From assembly GCA_002327725.1 (NCBI GenBank), contig DCXP01000006.1, positions 13,876 through 77,875 of the forward strand: DNA of 64,000 nt, in the 5' to 3' direction. The DNA comes from Proteobacteria bacterium UBA2133 (lineage in GTDB: Bacteria; Pseudomonadota; Gammaproteobacteria; Arenicellales; UBA868). The position numbers were made by a program, and so were the translations under genes. Of the stretch, positions 28,261 to 35,736 are shown in pieces; the stretch's first letter is position 1, and each line of letters begins with the position of its first letter. Below the pieces are notes generated by a model. That model was not told the origin of the DNA, did not search any database, and saw only the letters and a program-made list of their open reading frames with translations.

Positions 28261-29151
28261 ATGGCAAGCAGACTCCCCCTTCAGACCGGCTATGTGCTCA
28301 AGGGTTATACCGTCGGAGAAGTGCTCGGCGGTGGCGGTTTCAGCCTGGTGTATCTCGCCAGCAGTGAACTTGACCGGCGCAAGTTCGTCATCAAGGAATA
28401 TTGCCCCCAGGATCTGGTTTCCCGCAAACCCGACGGGACTCTGGAGCCCAACGCACCGCTGTCACAGGCACCGTTTCGCAATGGCCTGGAAAAGTTTCAC
28501 TTTGAGGCGGAGCGCATGAGCACCGTGCGCCACCCCAATGTGATCAGTGTTGCCGAATACTTCGAGGCGAACAACACGCTGTACATGGTCATGACTCACG
28601 AGGAGGGTCGTGATCTACGATGGTTCATTAACAAATTGGCAGGAGAACTCGACTGGGACTTTCTGCAGCAGGTGTTTCCGCCCATTGGTGATGGACTCTG
28701 GCGTATGCACCAGCAGGGCGTGGTCCACCTCGACGTCAAGCCGGCCAACGTTCTGCTTCGCAGCAGCGGTCAACCGCTGCTGCTGGATTTCGGTGCGGCA
28801 CAAACCATGGACAACGACGACCGGTTTGGGTCGTTCCAGACCCTGACCCACGGCTTTGCCCCGCCCGAGCAGTATCTCGACGGCGATCTTGGTCCGTGGA
28901 CGGACATCTACGGCTTGGCCGCAACCATCTATAACTGCATTACTGGTGCTTCGCCGCCGCCGGCCCTGAAGCGACGTGACGGAGCCTCCCTGGAGAAACT
29001 GACCGTCTCGCGCTCGGGGGCTTATCCCTATACCCTGCTGAAAGCCGTTGAAGACGCCCTGTCGCTCGATCAGGGACAACGCCCCCACGACATGCACGCC
29101 TTTTTGTCTCTCGCTTTTGGCGCTGCTTCGCATACGCCGGCTACCCCATAA
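28261..29151 (+). CDS. Ser/Thr protein kinase, soluble, non-RD type
   Basis: 296 aa Hanks-type kinase domain with no membrane segment or sensor. Gly-rich loop LGGGGFSLVY, catalytic Lys in FVIKEYCP, Glu in the alphaC region, catalytic loop VVHLDVKPANVLL and DFG in LLDFGAAQ; the APE-like motif is APPEQY. The HRD motif reads HLD, as in non-RD kinases. A partner PP2C phosphatase, often adjacent in related genomes, is absent here. A possible -10 (TATACT, 28203-28208) precedes the ATG. Substrates are unknown. Confidence 0.9.
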   Translation: MASRLPLQTGYVLKGYTVGEVLGGGGFSLVYLASSELDRRKFVIKEYCPQDLVSRKPDGTLEPNAPLSQAPFRNGLEKFHFEAERMSTVRHPNVISVAEYFEANNTLYMVMTHEEGRDLRWFINKLAGELDWDFLQQVFPPIGDGLWRMHQQGVVHLDVKPANVLLRSSGQPLLLDFGAAQTMDNDDRFGSFQTLTHGFAPPEQYLDGDLGPWTDIYGLAATIYNCITGASPPPALKRRDGASLEKLTVSRSGAYPYTLLKAVEDALSLDQGQRPHDMHAFLSLAFGAASHTPATP

Positions 29152-29204
29152 CGTGTACTGACCCCTTCTGCTGCTGGATCCCGCGACTGAGCCGATCCCT
29201 CGGT

Positions 29205-29232
29205 TTGCCTTGTTTCCGAAGAGTGCTACAGT
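29205..29232 (+). promoter_or_regulatory. Putative sigma-70 promoter of the FadR-type regulator
   Basis: TTGCCT at 29205-29210 and TACAGT at 29227-29232 are separated by 16 bases. This would place the transcription start around 29239, immediately before the TGGTnnnACCA operator. Confidence 0.5.
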
Positions 29233-29241
29233 CCACCCCTG

Positions 29242-29252
29242 TGGTCTTACCA
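29242..29252. promoter_or_regulatory. FadR/PdhR-type operator TGGTcttACCA
   Basis: A perfect inverted repeat TGGT-CTT-ACCA, matching the TnGTnnnACnA recognition pattern of FadR-subfamily GntR regulators. It lies 14 bases before the regulator's own ATG and just after the predicted promoter, so binding should block its own transcription. Confidence 0.7.
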
Positions 29253-29266
29253 GATAACCAGGAACT

Positions 29267-30019
29267 ATGGCTCGCGAACGCGTCTGCGATTTCGTCGTCC
29301 GGCAGATAGAACAACTCATTCTCGAGGGCGCCCTGAAACCGGGTGACCGGCTACCGGCCGAACGTAAGTTCGCGGCGCAGCTCCGGGTCTCCCGCCCATC
29401 ACTGCGCGAAGGCCTGCAGATTCTCTCCGCCCGCGGATTGCTGGTGACCCGCCGCGGCGGGGCGACAGAAATCACCGAGAGCCTGGATCCGGCGCTTGAG
29501 AACCCGCTGCTCGAGTTGATCAGCGCGTCGCCCGACGCACAGCAAGACGTCATGGAGTTGCGTCACGCCCTCGAGTCGATGGCGGCTTACCACGCAGCGG
29601 CCCGGCGGACAGAGATCGATATCGAAGTGCTGCGGACGGCCTACAAGCGGATGATTGGCTCTCATAGTGAGGGCGATGCCGTAGTGGAAGCAACAGCCGA
29701 TGCGGATTTTCATCTTGCGATCGGTGAAGCCTCGCACAACGTAGTACTGGTGCACGTCATGCGCAGTCTGTTCTCGCTGCTGCGCCGGAGTATTCACTAC
29801 AACCTCGAGAACCTGTACCAGAGGCCCGACAACTTCAAGCACCTGCGGGATCAGCATTACCACCTGATGAACGCTATTATCGATGGTGATCCAGAGGCGG
29901 CCAAAGCGGCCTCGGATGCGCATATCAGCTATGTTGAGAAAACCCTGCAGGACATGAATATTCACCGAACACGGGAGGCCCGAGCGCACCGGCGCGCGAC
30001 GGGTCTCAGTCTTTCCTGA
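29267..30019 (+). CDS. FadR-subfamily GntR transcriptional regulator (FCD domain)
   Basis: 250 aa. Winged-helix DNA-binding domain at residues 1-75 (ILEGALKPGDRLPAERKFAA, VSRPSLREGLQIL) and an all-helical FCD ligand domain with metal-binding positions (Asp/His in ADFHLAIGEASHN, His in HYHLMNAIIDGD). This is the PdhR/LldR/GlcC layout, which senses small carboxylates such as pyruvate, lactate or glycolate. The effector cannot be predicted, because no metabolic operon adjoins it. A matching operator lies in its own leader. Confidence 0.92.
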   Translation: MARERVCDFVVRQIEQLILEGALKPGDRLPAERKFAAQLRVSRPSLREGLQILSARGLLVTRRGGATEITESLDPALENPLLELISASPDAQQDVMELRHALESMAAYHAAARRTEIDIEVLRTAYKRMIGSHSEGDAVVEATADADFHLAIGEASHNVVLVHVMRSLFSLLRRSIHYNLENLYQRPDNFKHLRDQHYHLMNAIIDGDPEAAKAASDAHISYVEKTLQDMNIHRTREARAHRRATGLSLS

Positions 30020-30155
30020 TCGGGCAGACAATGCAAAACCTGCCGATGATGACAGGTGGGGGCTTCTGGCTTCGCGCGATAGCGCACAAAGCGAGCTCTC
30101 GGGGCGCGTGGTTTGCGGCCACGCTTGTATCCATCCCCCGCTGACGTAAACACCC

Positions 30156-30629
30156 ATGCGAAACACACTGACGCTTTTGCTCATGTTGTCGGGCACGTGG
30201 TTCCTGCTGTCCGGACATACCAGCCCTGTGCTGCTGTCGCTCGGGCTGCTATCCGTCGCGGCGGTAATCGCATGTACCTCGCGTCTTGAGCTGGTTGACG
30301 ACGAAGGGATGCCGGTGCACCTGCTGCCCGGTCTCATCCGCTACGTTCCGTGGCTCATCGGACAGATCATCCGCTCAAACCTGGACGTGGCGCGACGGAT
30401 CATCAACCCGAAACTTCCCATCAGCCCTTCGGTTATCCACGTTGATGCCAAGCGCCTCACCGAGGTGGGGCGGGTCACCTACGCCAACTCGATTACCCTC
30501 ACGCCCGGTACGATCTCTCTGGATGTCTCAGAGGAAACCATTGAGGTGCACGCCCTGACGGAGAATGCAGCAGCTGACTTGGCGTCCGGTGAAATGGCGC
30601 GCCGGGTACAAAGAGCGGAGGGCACGTGA
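30156..30629 (+). CDS. mrpE: Mrp-type cation/proton antiporter subunit E
   Basis: 157 aa with two or three N-terminal hydrophobic helices, then the cytosolic ferredoxin-like domain (VIHVDAKRLTEVGRVTYANS, SITLTPGTISLDVSEETIEV), the conserved mark of MrpE/MnhE. First gene of the antiporter operon; 136 bases separate it from the regulator gene, including a hairpin (GCGTGG/CCACGC at about 30097-30115). Its stop overlaps mrpF (GTGA). Confidence 0.93.
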   Translation: MRNTLTLLLMLSGTWFLLSGHTSPVLLSLGLLSVAAVIACTSRLELVDDEGMPVHLLPGLIRYVPWLIGQIIRSNLDVARRIINPKLPISPSVIHVDAKRLTEVGRVTYANSITLTPGTISLDVSEETIEVHALTENAAADLASGEMARRVQRAEGT

Positions 30630-30919
30630 CCCTCACCGTCACACTTATCGCGCTGCTGGTCACCATGGCGTTCGCACTGATCCGAGCGATCAAGGGTCCG
30701 ACCGTTTACGACCGTATTCTGGCTTCCAATGCACTCGGCACCAAGACCGTGCTGATGATTGCGGTTCTGGGTTTTGTGGTGGGCGACCCCGAACTCTACA
30801 TCGACATCGCGCTGATGTACGTTCTTATCGGATTTATCGGTACCGTTGCCGTACTCAAAGTCTCCGAGTTCGGCAATCTCGGCCAGCCCCAGTCACACAC
30901 CGACGCGGAGGACACATGA
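30626..30919 (+). CDS. mrpF: Mrp antiporter subunit F
   Basis: 97 aa with three hydrophobic helices. The AFALIRAIKGPTVYDRILA segment is diagnostic for MrpF/MnhF. GTG start overlapping mrpE; the stop overlaps mrpG as ATGA. A small structural subunit of the Mrp complex. Confidence 0.92.
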   Translation: MTLTVTLIALLVTMAFALIRAIKGPTVYDRILASNALGTKTVLMIAVLGFVVGDPELYIDIALMYVLIGFIGTVAVLKVSEFGNLGQPQSHTDAEDT

Positions 30920-31230
30920 GTGCCGCCGTTGATATTCTGAGCGCGGTGCTGCTGCTGGTCGGTACCCTCTTTACCCTGATTGGCGGCACCGGGCTTTTGC
31001 GCCTGCCCGATGTCTTCACCCGCCTGCATGCGGCCAGTGTCACCGATACCCTGGGGGCAGGGGCCATCCTGCTTGGGCTGGCGCTGGCGGCAGGATGGAG
31101 CCTGCTGATGGGGAAGATCCTCGCCCTGCTGCTGATCATGGCGCTGCTCAGCCCGTCTGCCGCACATGCACTCGCGCGTGCCGCCATCCATGGTATCCGC
31201 AGGCCCTGGCTGGATGAGGCACAAAAGTAG
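30916..31230 (+). CDS. mrpG: Mrp antiporter subunit G
   Basis: 104 aa with three hydrophobic helices. The segment GTLFTLIGGTGLLRLPDVFT followed by RLHAASVTDTLGAGAILLG is the MrpG/MnhG/PhaG signature. ATG at 30916 overlaps the mrpF stop (ATGA); the longer frame beginning at 30565 overlaps E and F and is not used. The next gene starts immediately after the stop. Confidence 0.92.
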   Translation: MSAAVDILSAVLLLVGTLFTLIGGTGLLRLPDVFTRLHAASVTDTLGAGAILLGLALAAGWSLLMGKILALLLIMALLSPSAAHALARAAIHGIRRPWLDEAQK

Positions 31231-31788
31231 GTGTTGATCGAAGCGGTCAACATTGTGTTGCTGGCGCTGCTTGCGGCTACCGCGATCGCGGCCGTGCGGC
31301 TGCACGACCTCTTTGCCGTGGCGATGATGTTCGGCATCTACAGTCTGCTGGCAGCCGTTATGTTCGTTCTGCTGGATGCGCTGGACGTGGCCTTTACCGA
31401 GGCCGCAGTCGGGGTGGGCATCTCGACGGTGCTGATGCTCGCTACGATCGGGCTGGTCGGCCGGCACGAACTGCCCTCGACCCACCGCTCCCTGCTGCCG
31501 CTCGCTGTCGTTGTCGCGACCGGTGCTGCACTGATTTACGGCACGCTGGACATGCCCTTCTTCGGTGATCCCGGTGCCCCGGTACACCAGCATGTGGCGC
31601 CGTATTACATCAGTCAGTCGCCACACCAGACCGGTTTGCCTAATGTGGTCACAAGCGTTCTGGCGAGTTACCGCGGCTACGACACCCTCGGCGAACTGGC
31701 GGTGATCTTTACCGCCGGTGTCGGCGTGCTGGCGCTGCTTGGGCTGCGCAGACGGAAACGTCCCGGAAAGCACAGGACAGCGCAATGA
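31231..31788 (+). CDS. Stand-alone MrpA C-terminal module (MbhD/MbhE-like, DUF4040)
   Basis: 185 aa, GTG start directly after mrpG. The first half has the DUF4040/MbhD pattern (FGIYSLLAAVMFVLLDALDV, FTEAAVGVGISTVLMLATI), and the second half matches the MbhE-like part at the end of MrpA (NVVTSVLASYRGYDTLGELA). In classical Mrp systems both are fused to the large MrpA subunit; here they form a separate gene, as in the membrane-bound hydrogenase family and some group 2 Mrp loci. The MrpA channel half must therefore be supplied by one of the three MrpD-like proteins downstream. Confidence 0.85.
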   Translation: MLIEAVNIVLLALLAATAIAAVRLHDLFAVAMMFGIYSLLAAVMFVLLDALDVAFTEAAVGVGISTVLMLATIGLVGRHELPSTHRSLLPLAVVVATGAALIYGTLDMPFFGDPGAPVHQHVAPYYISQSPHQTGLPNVVTSVLASYRGYDTLGELAVIFTAGVGVLALLGLRRRKRPGKHRTAQ

Positions 31789-32204
31789 TCGACAACCCGG
31801 TATTGCGCATCATCGCCAAGATCATCATCCCGATGATTCTGCTGTTTGCGCTCTACGTCCAGTTCCACGGCGATTTTGGACCGGGCGGGGGCTTCCAGGC
31901 GGGTGTGATCTTTGCCGCCGGCTTCATTCTCTACGGCCTGGTATTCGGCACCGAATCGCTGCGAAGCGCCGTGCCGCCCGCCGTCCTGCGGCTGCTGATC
32001 GCGGTCGGGTTGGCGCTCTTCGCCGGGGTCGGCGTGATCACGATGCTCGCAGGGTCTGACTATCTGGCATACAACGCGCTCTCAGAAGACCCCATCGCCG
32101 GGCAGCATCTGGGCATTCTTGTGGTCGAGTTTGGCGTGGGCGTCACCGTCAGCGCCGTCATGATCACCATCTTTCTTGCCTTTGCCGGACGCAACGATCC
32201 GTGA
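31785..32204 (+). CDS. mrpB: Mrp antiporter subunit B
   Basis: 139 aa with four hydrophobic helices. FALYVQFHGDFGPGGGFQAG is the conserved MrpB motif, followed by a membrane segment ending in VSAVMITIFLAF. ATG start overlapping the previous stop; the stop overlaps mrpC by four bases. Confidence 0.93.
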   Translation: MIDNPVLRIIAKIIIPMILLFALYVQFHGDFGPGGGFQAGVIFAAGFILYGLVFGTESLRSAVPPAVLRLLIAVGLALFAGVGVITMLAGSDYLAYNALSEDPIAGQHLGILVVEFGVGVTVSAVMITIFLAFAGRNDP

Positions 32205-32554
32205 CGATTGCCGGCCTTTACAACTACTGGATTGTCATCCTCTTAATGATGACCGGCTTTTATGTCGTCATCTCAAGCGGCAATCTGGTGAAAAAGATCA
32301 TCGGCCTGAATCTCTTTCAGGCGTCCGTATTCATCCTCTATATCAGCATCGGCAAGATCGCCAACGGTCATGTCCCGATACTGCAGGATGGCGTCAGCCA
32401 TTACTCGAACCCGCTTCCGCACGTACTGATCCTGACAGCGATTGTCGTGGGGGTCTCGACAACGGCACTGGGACTGGCGCTGGTGGTGCGGATTCGGGAG
32501 TCCTACGGCTCAGTCGAGGAAGAAGAAATTCACCGGCAGGATGAGTCCTTGTGA
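32201..32554 (+). CDS. mrpC: Mrp antiporter subunit C (NuoK-like)
   Basis: 117 aa with three helices, homologous to NuoK of complex I. Typical sequences are GFYVVISSGNLVKKIIGLNL and ALGLALVVRI, with a conserved acidic-containing tail. GTG start overlapping mrpB; the stop overlaps mrpD. Confidence 0.93.
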   Translation: MTIAGLYNYWIVILLMMTGFYVVISSGNLVKKIIGLNLFQASVFILYISIGKIANGHVPILQDGVSHYSNPLPHVLILTAIVVGVSTTALGLALVVRIRESYGSVEEEEIHRQDESL

Positions 32555-34029
32555 TTAACGGTCAGCTGCCGGCCCTGCAGGTGGTGGTGCCGTTGATCGC
32601 GGCGGCGCTCTGCCTGGTCCTGTCCCGCCCGGGCGCCGCATGGCTCATCACGTTTGCCGCCAGCGTGGTATCCATGCTGGTCTCTTTGCTGATGCTGGAA
32701 GAGGTCCTGCAATCGGGCGTCATTGACTACGCCTTTGGCGGCTGGGCTGCACCCTTCGGCATCGCCTACCGGGTCGATATCGTCAACGCCTATGTGCTGA
32801 TGATTGTTTCGACCATCAGCACGGTGGTATCGGTTTTCGCCCGGGTCAGTGTCGCCAGCGAAATTGAAACACACAACCAGGGCTTTTTTTACACCGCGTG
32901 GCTGCTGTGTCTGACCGGACTGCTTGGCATCGCGATCACCGGCGACGCTTTCAACCTTTTCGTGTTTCTCGAGATTTCATCGCTGTCCAGTTATGTGCTG
33001 ATCGCGATGGGCTCCGACCGCAGGGCGCTGACCGCGGCATACCAGTACCTCATCATGGGCACCATCGGCGCCACGTTTATCCTCATCGGCGTTGGCCTGC
33101 TGTACGCCCTGACCGGGACGCTCAATATGCTCGATCTCGCGGCGCGGCTGCCGGAAGTGGCCGACAGCCGCACCGCACGCACCGGTTTTGCTTTTTTGAC
33201 CGTTGGCCTCGGCCTCAAGATCGCGCTCTTCCCATTACACCTGTGGCTACCCAATGCGTACGCCTATGCGCCCTCGGCCGTGAGTGCATTTCTGGCCGCG
33301 ACCGCAACCAAAGTTGCCGTGTACGTACTGCTGAGATTCGTGTTTTCGGTGTTCGGTGTGGAGTTTGCCCTCGGCGCCATGCCGCTCGCGCTCGGTCTCG
33401 CGGTACTGGGGTCGATCGCTGTGCTATCGGCCTCGACGGTCGCCATCTTCCAGCAGAATCTCAAACGCATGCTGGCCTATTCCAGCGTGGCCCAGGTCGG
33501 CTATCTGGCACTCGGTGTCAGCCTTGCGACACCCGCGGGACTCACCGCCACCCTGCTGCATCTTTTCAACCATGCACTGATGAAGGGTGCACTCTTTGTC
33601 GCGTTGGGCTGTATTGCCTGGCGGATCGGCAGCAGCCGCCTGGAGGACTTCGCCGGGCTGGGTTACCGTATGCCCTGGACGATGGGAGTCTTCGTGGTCG
33701 GCGGGCTCAGCCTGATCGGCATCCCCCTGACAGCGGGCTTCATCAGCAAATGGTATCTGGTGCTGGCGGCGCTGGATAAGGGCTGGTGGCCGGTCACGGT
33801 TGTGATCATCGCCGGCTCGCTGCTGGCGGTCATCTATATCTGGCGGGTGGTGGAAAGCGCCTACCTGGCGGACCCTCCTGCACAAACCGCCAAAGCCGAA
33901 GCACCCGCCTCAATGCTGATCCCGGCCTGGCTGCTGGCAATTGCCAACCTGTACTTCGGATCGCATACGGATCTTAGCGTCGGCATTGCGGCCCGGGCCG
34001 CAGCGGGCCTGTTCGGGGCCGCACCGTGA
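32551..34029 (+). CDS. mrpD: Mrp antiporter subunit D (first of three MrpD-like proteins)
   Basis: 492 aa, about 14 helices, of the NuoL/M/N-MrpA/D antiporter-like superfamily. Charged residues used for proton translocation are retained: the TM5 Glu in FNLFVFLEISSLSSYVL, the TM7 Lys in GLGLKIALFPLHLWLPNAYA and the TM8 Lys in ATATKVAVYVLLRF. The discontinuous-helix segment FQQNLKRMLAYSSVAQVGYL is intact. GTG start overlapping mrpC. Confidence 0.92.
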   Translation: MINGQLPALQVVVPLIAAALCLVLSRPGAAWLITFAASVVSMLVSLLMLEEVLQSGVIDYAFGGWAAPFGIAYRVDIVNAYVLMIVSTISTVVSVFARVSVASEIETHNQGFFYTAWLLCLTGLLGIAITGDAFNLFVFLEISSLSSYVLIAMGSDRRALTAAYQYLIMGTIGATFILIGVGLLYALTGTLNMLDLAARLPEVADSRTARTGFAFLTVGLGLKIALFPLHLWLPNAYAYAPSAVSAFLAATATKVAVYVLLRFVFSVFGVEFALGAMPLALGLAVLGSIAVLSASTVAIFQQNLKRMLAYSSVAQVGYLALGVSLATPAGLTATLLHLFNHALMKGALFVALGCIAWRIGSSRLEDFAGLGYRMPWTMGVFVVGGLSLIGIPLTAGFISKWYLVLAALDKGWWPVTVVIIAGSLLAVIYIWRVVESAYLADPPAQTAKAEAPASMLIPAWLLAIANLYFGSHTDLSVGIAARAAAGLFGAAP

Positions 34030-35477
34030 CCGAGTCGATCCTGGTCTGGATCGTACTGACGCCGCTTCTGGGCGCCCTGGCGGTACTGCTCACCGGCCGG
34101 TGGCCCAACCTGCGTGAAGCCACGAGTCTCCTCGCCGGCGGCGCGCTGATCGTACAGGTCGTGACGCTGCTCCCCCCGGTGCTTGCCGGCGAGTCCCCGG
34201 GTGTCCTGCTGGCGGTACCGGTACCGGGAGTACCGCTGGCCCTTAAGATCGAGCCGCTGGGACTGCTGTTTGCGCTGATTGCATCGGTTCTGTGGGTCGC
34301 GACGACCGTCTACGCGATTGGCTACATGCGCGGACACGGAGAAAAACACCAGACCCGCTTTTATGTGTTCTTCGCCATCGCGATCAGTGCGACGATGGGC
34401 GTTGCCCTGGCGCAGAATTTATTCACGCTGTTCCTGTTCTATGAACTGCTGACGCTCTCGACTTACCCCCTGGTTACCCACGCCGGCTCCGATGAGGCAA
34501 AGCGGGGCGGGCGGACCTATCTTGGCATCTTGATGGGGACCTCGATGGGATTCTTGCTGCTGGCCGTGATCTGGACCTGGCACCTGACGGGGACCACCGG
34601 GTTTCAGCAAGGCGGCATTCTGGCAGGCAAAACCTCTCCACTCATGGTGGGAGTGCTTTACGCCCTTTTTGCTTTTGGCATCGGCAAGGCCGCACTGATG
34701 CCCTTTCACCGCTGGCTGCCGGCGGCCATGGTAGCGCCCACGCCCGTGAGCGCATTGCTGCATGCGGTCGCCGTGGTCAAAGCCGGTGTCTTTGCGATAC
34801 TCAAAATTACGGTTTACGTGTTTGGCCTGGATCTGCTGTCGGGCACCGGCGCGACCACCCTGGTGCTGTGGGTTGCGGCCATCACCATCATCGGCGCATC
34901 GCTGGTCGCACTGCGGCAGGACAATCTCAAACGCCGGCTGGCGTACTCGACCATCAGCCAGCTCTCCTACGTTGTGCTCGGTGCGGTTCTGGCCAATGCA
35001 GCCGGTATCGTGGGTGCCGCGGTACACATTGCGACCCATGCTGTTGGAAAGATCACCCTGTTTTTCTGCGCCGGGGCGATTCTGGTCGCCGCCCACAAAA
35101 CCCGGGTCAGTGAACTTGACGGCCTCGGCCGACAGATGCCGATCACCATGGGGGCGTTCCTGATTGCCAGCCTCAGCATTGCCGGCCTGCCGCCGATGGC
35201 GGGTCTGTGGGGCAAGTGGTATCTCTCGATCGGCGCTCTGGACGCCGGCTATGGCGTGTTGCTAGGTGTTCTGATGCTGAGCACCCTTTTGAATATCGCC
35301 TATCTCCTGCCCATTCCACTGCGGGCCTTTTTTGCCCGGGGATCAGGGCAGGCCGGTCAGTTGCACGAGGCGCCGTTGCCCTGCCTTATGGCCATCGGTT
35401 TCACAACGATTGCCTGTGTTGTGCTGTTTTTCTTCCCGGAGCCGGTCTACCGACTGGCGAGCCTGCTTGTGCAGTGA
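34026..35477 (+). CDS. Second MrpD/NuoL-like antiporter subunit
   Basis: 483 aa. Same superfamily as the previous gene but clearly diverged: TM5 Glu in FTLFLFYELLTLSTYPLV, TM7 Lys in GIGKAALMPFHRWLPAAM, TM8 Lys in AVAVVKAGVFAILKI and RQDNLKRRLAYSTISQLSYV. All key residues are kept, so it should be an active ion channel. GTG start overlapping the previous stop by 4 bases. It may fill the N-terminal MrpA position (inference). Confidence 0.9.
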   Translation: MTESILVWIVLTPLLGALAVLLTGRWPNLREATSLLAGGALIVQVVTLLPPVLAGESPGVLLAVPVPGVPLALKIEPLGLLFALIASVLWVATTVYAIGYMRGHGEKHQTRFYVFFAIAISATMGVALAQNLFTLFLFYELLTLSTYPLVTHAGSDEAKRGGRTYLGILMGTSMGFLLLAVIWTWHLTGTTGFQQGGILAGKTSPLMVGVLYALFAFGIGKAALMPFHRWLPAAMVAPTPVSALLHAVAVVKAGVFAILKITVYVFGLDLLSGTGATTLVLWVAAITIIGASLVALRQDNLKRRLAYSTISQLSYVVLGAVLANAAGIVGAAVHIATHAVGKITLFFCAGAILVAAHKTRVSELDGLGRQMPITMGAFLIASLSIAGLPPMAGLWGKWYLSIGALDAGYGVLLGVLMLSTLLNIAYLLPIPLRAFFARGSGQAGQLHEAPLPCLMAIGFTTIACVVLFFFPEPVYRLASLLVQ

Positions 35478-35484
35478 GGTAGTC

Positions 35485-35736
35485 ATGAAAGAAAAACGTC
35501 ATATCTTCGACAGCAAGAAAAACGTGAAGCGGGTGCTGAAAGCGCTGGTGCTGGCCTGCGCGTTAACGGCCGGGGCTGACATCGTCTACCACCGCCACGT
35601 CGTGCACCCCTTCGAGGCGCTATGGGGCTTTTACGCCATCTACGGTTTCGTTGCGTGCGTGGTACTTGTCCTGCTGGCAAAAGAGATGCGCAAGCTCCTG
35701 ATGCGCGACGAAGACTATTACGACCGTGATGCCTGA
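35485..35736 (+). CDS. Small two-helix membrane protein inside the Mrp operon
   Basis: 83 aa. A basic N-terminus (KEKRHIFDSKKNVKRVLK) precedes two hydrophobic helices (ALVLACALTAGADIVY; GFYAIYGFVACVVLVLLA) and an acidic, Tyr-containing tail. ATG at 35485 lies 7 bases after the preceding stop and the gene overlaps the next one by 11 bases, so it is translated as part of the operon. No family recognised; a likely accessory or assembly subunit (inference). Confidence 0.75.
   Translation: MKEKRHIFDSKKNVKRVLKALVLACALTAGADIVYHRHVVHPFEALWGFYAIYGFVACVVLVLLAKEMRKLLMRDEDYYDRDA

Noticed and set aside
30097..30115. Hairpin before mrpE as an ion-sensing riboswitch
   Set aside because: Only a single 6-bp stem is evident; no match to a known aptamer could be shown by eye.
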